NCBI GenBank assembly: GCA_023459675.1
Contig: JAEWTC010000167.1
Location: 1 to 7,843, forward strand
Length of the DNA: 7,843 nucleotides
Direction of reading: 5' to 3'
DNA from: Bacillota bacterium
GTDB taxonomy: Bacteria; Bacillota; Clostridia; Christensenellales; Aristaeellaceae
The position numbers and the translations under genes are program-made. The notes beneath the pieces are model-generated. The model was not told the DNA's origin. It did not search any database and saw only the letters and a program-made list of their open reading frames with translations. How positions within the stretch are numbered: position 1 is the stretch's first letter; the number at the start of each line of letters is the position of its first letter. Below, piece by piece: positions 6,160 through 7,843 of the stretch.

Positions 6160-7361
6160 ACGTTTTCCTGTACGGCGCTTAACGGCGCGCCATACTCTCC
6201 CTTCGCTGCCTTTTTAAAATGCAGGAATAACCTGCGGTATTTGAGCGCACTGTACGCAGTTTTGCTTCGAATTTCATAATAGCAGCCACTGCGCGTTTCA
6301 AACACAAGGGTGTTTAGGCCGACGATGGCAAGATCCGCGATATCGCTAAACGGGAACAGGAAGGAGCCGCACATCAGCTCGCTTCTGCTTAAGGTGAGCC
6401 TCCCCGTTTCCAGAAGCTCGTCCTTCTCACAGGGTTGGATGCGGTACAGTGACAGGGCTTCGTCCGCGGTGATGGCACCGTCCCCCGCCTTTGCCGCGAT
6501 CGCCGCCGTTTGGCCCTGCTGCCATTGATCCCAGGCGGTGACGGTGGAAAACGGCGCGGCTTGCGCCGTGGCGCTGACCAGTTTCCCAAGCGCGGTACAG
6601 CGAAGCGAGAGCCCGCAGGAGCAGAAAAAGCTGTCCGCCTTGCTTTGCAGCGTGCCCACACCCCCGCACTTGGGGCAAACGTAGAGCGCGGTTTCCAGGC
6701 TTTCGGCAAGCCGCTTGCCCCGGTACTGCGCGTGGTTTTGCGCCTGGCGGGCATAGGCGTCCTCGTGCAGGTCGCGCCGGATGAGCGAAAGGATTTCGTC
6801 CACGGTCATCTGTTCCAGCTGCGCGGCGGGATACCGCCCCACCTCATAGCCGCGCACGGGGCCGCGCCGCACGGTTCTTGCCCAGCGCGGGTGCCGCATG
6901 TACCCGCCTTCGATTCGGTAGGTAATCAGCTGGCACTTCGCCATTTTCACCAGCGTTGCCGACGCCCGGGTGATTTCCCCCGTGACGCCGTTATAGCTGC
7001 GGTTGCCCTCCGGAAAGATGCACACCCTGCCGCCGTCCTTCAAGACGTTCAAAATCTTGCGTACGGTGCTGATCTCCGTTTTTCCCTTCATCCGCACGAT
7101 GGGCGCGAAGATGAGCCGGATCAAAACGGTGAGGAAGCCCAGCCGGAACACGTGCTCACTGGCCACCATGCGCATGGCCTGCGAGTAGCTCAGGCCAAGC
7201 AGCCCGGCGTCGATATCCAGGGTATGGTTGCCCATGAGGATGGCGGGGCCGTTGATGCGTTTCTCGCGGCGGTAACGGTAACAGAACAGCGGCCTGACGA
7301 TCAGGCGGACGACGGCAAAAAAACCGGTCCAGAATGCCTGCTGCCCGCTCCCGTTTCTCAT
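6156..7361 (-). CDS. PlsC-type lysophospholipid acyltransferase with zinc-ribbon-like segment and C-terminal domain
   Basis: This 401-residue protein has the PlsC/LPLAT signatures of enzymes that transfer an acyl chain to lysophosphatidate or a related lipid at the membrane. H46-x4-D51 in NHTLDID is the catalytic motif, FPEGNRS (116-122) binds the glycerol phosphate, and YRIEGGYMRHP (148-158) fits the third block. Hydrophobic residues about 10-27 and 71-88 probably contact the membrane. Plain PlsC proteins are about 200-250 residues; here C229-x2-C232 and C247-x-C249 suggest a zinc ribbon, followed by about 150 residues whose last part (about 320-385) looks beta-rich and PH/GRAM-like. The start chosen is ATG 7361, with GGGAGG 6 nt upstream. 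An earlier start at 7427 would lie on top of the predicted promoter. It is the first gene of a unit with the symporter. The exact acceptor lipid is unknown. Confidence 0.87.
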   Translation of the reverse strand: MRNGSGQQAFWTGFFAVVRLIVRPLFCYRYRREKRINGPAILMGNHTLDIDAGLLGLSYSQAMRMVASEHVFRLGFLTVLIRLIFAPIVRMKGKTEISTVRKILNVLKDGGRVCIFPEGNRSYNGVTGEITRASATLVKMAKCQLITYRIEGGYMRHPRWARTVRRGPVRGYEVGRYPAAQLEQMTVDEILSLIRRDLHEDAYARQAQNHAQYRGKRLAESLETALYVCPKCGGVGTLQSKADSFFCSCGLSLRCTALGKLVSATAQAAPFSTVTAWDQWQQGQTAAIAAKAGDGAITADEALSLYRIQPCEKDELLETGRLTLSRSELMCGSFLFPFSDIADLAIVGLNTLVFETRSGCYYEIRSKTAYSALKYRRLFLHFKKAAKGEYGAPLSAVQENV

Positions 7362-7367
7362 GCGCTT

Positions 7368-7373
7368 CCTCCC
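7368..7373 (-). promoter_or_regulatory. Ribosome-binding site fixing the acyltransferase start
   Basis: GGGAGG on the minus strand is followed by AAGCGC and the ATG at 7361. This shortens the longest open frame by 22 codons. Confidence 0.85.
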
Positions 7374-7398
7374 GGCACCATCACTTCCCGACCTTCTA

Positions 7399-7427
7399 CT
7401 TATACCCCATTTTAGGCAACCGTGCAA
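7399..7427 (-). promoter_or_regulatory. Predicted sigma-A promoter of the acyltransferase-symporter unit
   Basis: On the minus strand TTGCAC (7427-7422), a 17-nt spacer and TATAAG (7404-7399) resemble a sigma-A promoter (3/6 and 5/6 matches). The start point would be near 7392, giving a leader of about 30 nt. Confidence 0.6.
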
Positions 7428-7445
7428 GAACCGCTTTGTTAAGAA

Positions 7446-7475
7446 TACATGTAGTTGTGCAACCAGGCGCGCCTG
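7446..7475. repeat. Three abutting palindromes upstream of the acyltransferase promoter
   Basis: TACATGTA (7446-7453), GTTG-TG-CAAC (7454-7463) and CAGGCGCGCCTG (7464-7475) follow each other with no base between them. They begin 19 nt upstream of the predicted -35 box, which would suit an activator or other regulator. They match no operator I know. Confidence 0.4.
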
Positions 7476-7551
7476 CCGAACGCATCGGTTATAACAGGAT
7501 CGTACTTCGAATAAGCATTAACAGCGATCTGAAATGTTGAATCCGCAAATT

Positions 7552-7592
7552 AAGCGTTTTACCGCCGTAAAGCTTTCTTCTTTTGTTTTTTG
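7552..7592 (+). terminator. Terminator-like hairpin plus T tract on the plus strand
   Basis: AAGC (7552-7555), a 2-nt bulge and TTTAC (7558-7562) pair with GTAAA and GCTT (7567-7575) around a CGCC loop. The run TCTTCTTTTGTTTTTTG follows. This has the form of an intrinsic terminator, but no plus-strand gene ends nearby, so it either ends an unrecognised transcript or is chance. Confidence 0.45.
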
Positions 7593-7601
7593 CAGATAAT
7601 T

Positions 7602-7652
7602 TTGGTGTAACGAATAGTATACAAACGTTCGATACTTCACGGCTTACACCAA
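7602..7652. repeat. 9-bp inverted repeat with 33-nt spacer
   Basis: TTGGTGTAA (7602-7610) and TTACACCAA (7644-7652) are perfect inverted copies. Inside them AGTAT (7616-7620) and ATACT (7632-7636) can also pair, giving an imperfect 51-nt hairpin. It lacks a T tract on either side, so it is not a plain terminator. Confidence 0.55.
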
Positions 7653-7689
7653 GGCAGAGGAAGCCGCCCGCCGCATCGCACCTAAACGT

Positions 7690-7843
7690 TTACCGCTTGC
7701 CTGCACCAAGGTTTTCATGCAGGAGTTCGGTGATGCGATCCATGCATGCGGCGCATTCACGGATCTTGTCCGCGATTGCTCTGCGCTTTTCCTGGTCGCT
7801 TAACGCTTCGAGCGTTACGTTGAACCCGCCGCCCAGGGATTCC
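7690..7843 (-). CDS. C-terminal end of an unrecognised protein (N-terminus outside window)
   Basis: The minus strand is open from the window edge to TAA at 7692-7690, giving 50 residues that end in LLHENLGAGKR. The segment from about residue 14 on (ALSDQEKRRAIADKIREC and onwards) is charged, amphipathic and probably helical, with two Cys (C32 and C35) spaced as CAAC. Codon use is moderately GC-ending, as in the other genes. I do not recognise the family. The start and full length are out of view, no terminator follows the stop closely, and its downstream DNA is the AT-rich gap. Confidence 0.55.
   Translation of the reverse strand, partial: ESLGGGFNVTLEALSDQEKRRAIADKIRECAACMDRITELLHENLGAGKR

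Larger units (their letters stand above)
7374..7689. other. AT-richer intergenic region with several dyads and no supported gene
   Basis: About 316 nt lie between the acyltransferase ribosome-binding site and the stop of the right-edge gene. Its base composition is visibly more AT-rich than the flanking genes, especially 7540-7640. It holds the acyltransferase promoter, three adjoining palindromes, a terminator-like hairpin on the plus strand and a spaced inverted repeat, all listed separately. I see no convincing reading frame with a ribosome-binding site, no tRNA, and no recognisable structured RNA family. Confidence 0.7.

Noticed and set aside
6510..7415. Plus-strand open frame of 301 codons opposite the acyltransferase
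   Set aside because: It is antisense to a gene with clear catalytic motifs, has a low-complexity Ala/His/Arg composition and shows no domain.
7623..7800. Plus-strand frame opposite the right-edge gene, including residues TAYTKAEEAARRIAPKRL
   Set aside because: It has no ATG/GTG with a ribosome-binding site near its beginning, and the opposite minus-strand frame runs on to the window edge with a more protein-like composition.

Overview
This window looks like chromosomal DNA from a GC-rich anaerobic Firmicute of the Clostridia type. Three things point there: strong GGAGG-type ribosome-binding sites, TTG and GTG starts, and an EFR1-type flavodoxin/ferredoxin protein. This is inference; no rRNA or marker gene allows a firm placement. 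I see no insertion sequence, integrase, CRISPR array, tRNA or rRNA. Six protein genes are confidently supported, plus a fragment of a seventh at the right edge.

Layout. (1) At 1-1531 on the plus strand lies the C-terminal half of rsgA, a ribosome-assembly GTPase. It overlaps by 8 nt an APH-type small-molecule kinase that starts at TTG. (2) At 1532-1661 is a convergent intergenic region with a bidirectional terminator. (3) From 4642 down to 1662 on the minus strand is a unit with its own predicted promoter and a GC-rich leader of about 97 nt. It encodes a secreted 621-residue protein (signal peptide, beta-sandwich and alpha/alpha-toroid-like region), then an EFR1-family flavodoxin plus 2x[4Fe-4S] protein. 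(4) From 7427 down to 4684 on the minus strand is a second unit with a predicted sigma-A promoter. It encodes a PlsC-type acyltransferase carrying an extra zinc-ribbon-like segment and C-terminal domain, then a GltS-type Na+/glutamate symporter. The two overlap by ATGA, and a strong hairpin terminator follows. (5) The 7374-7689 gap is more AT-rich and unusually full of dyad symmetry: three abutting palindromes, a terminator-like hairpin with a T tract, and a 9-bp inverted repeat spaced by 33 nt. (6) At 7690-7843 on the minus strand is the C-terminal end of an unrecognised protein.

How the genes work together. The rsgA-kinase overlap and the acyltransferase-symporter ATGA overlap suggest co-translation, but the products do not form an obvious pathway. 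The secreted protein and EFR1 redox protein are probably co-transcribed, though the 101-nt gap could hide separate control. Most of the window is ordinary metabolism and housekeeping. The points most worth a second look are the multidomain acyltransferase tied to a symporter, the unclassified secreted toroid protein, and the structured intergenic DNA at the right.
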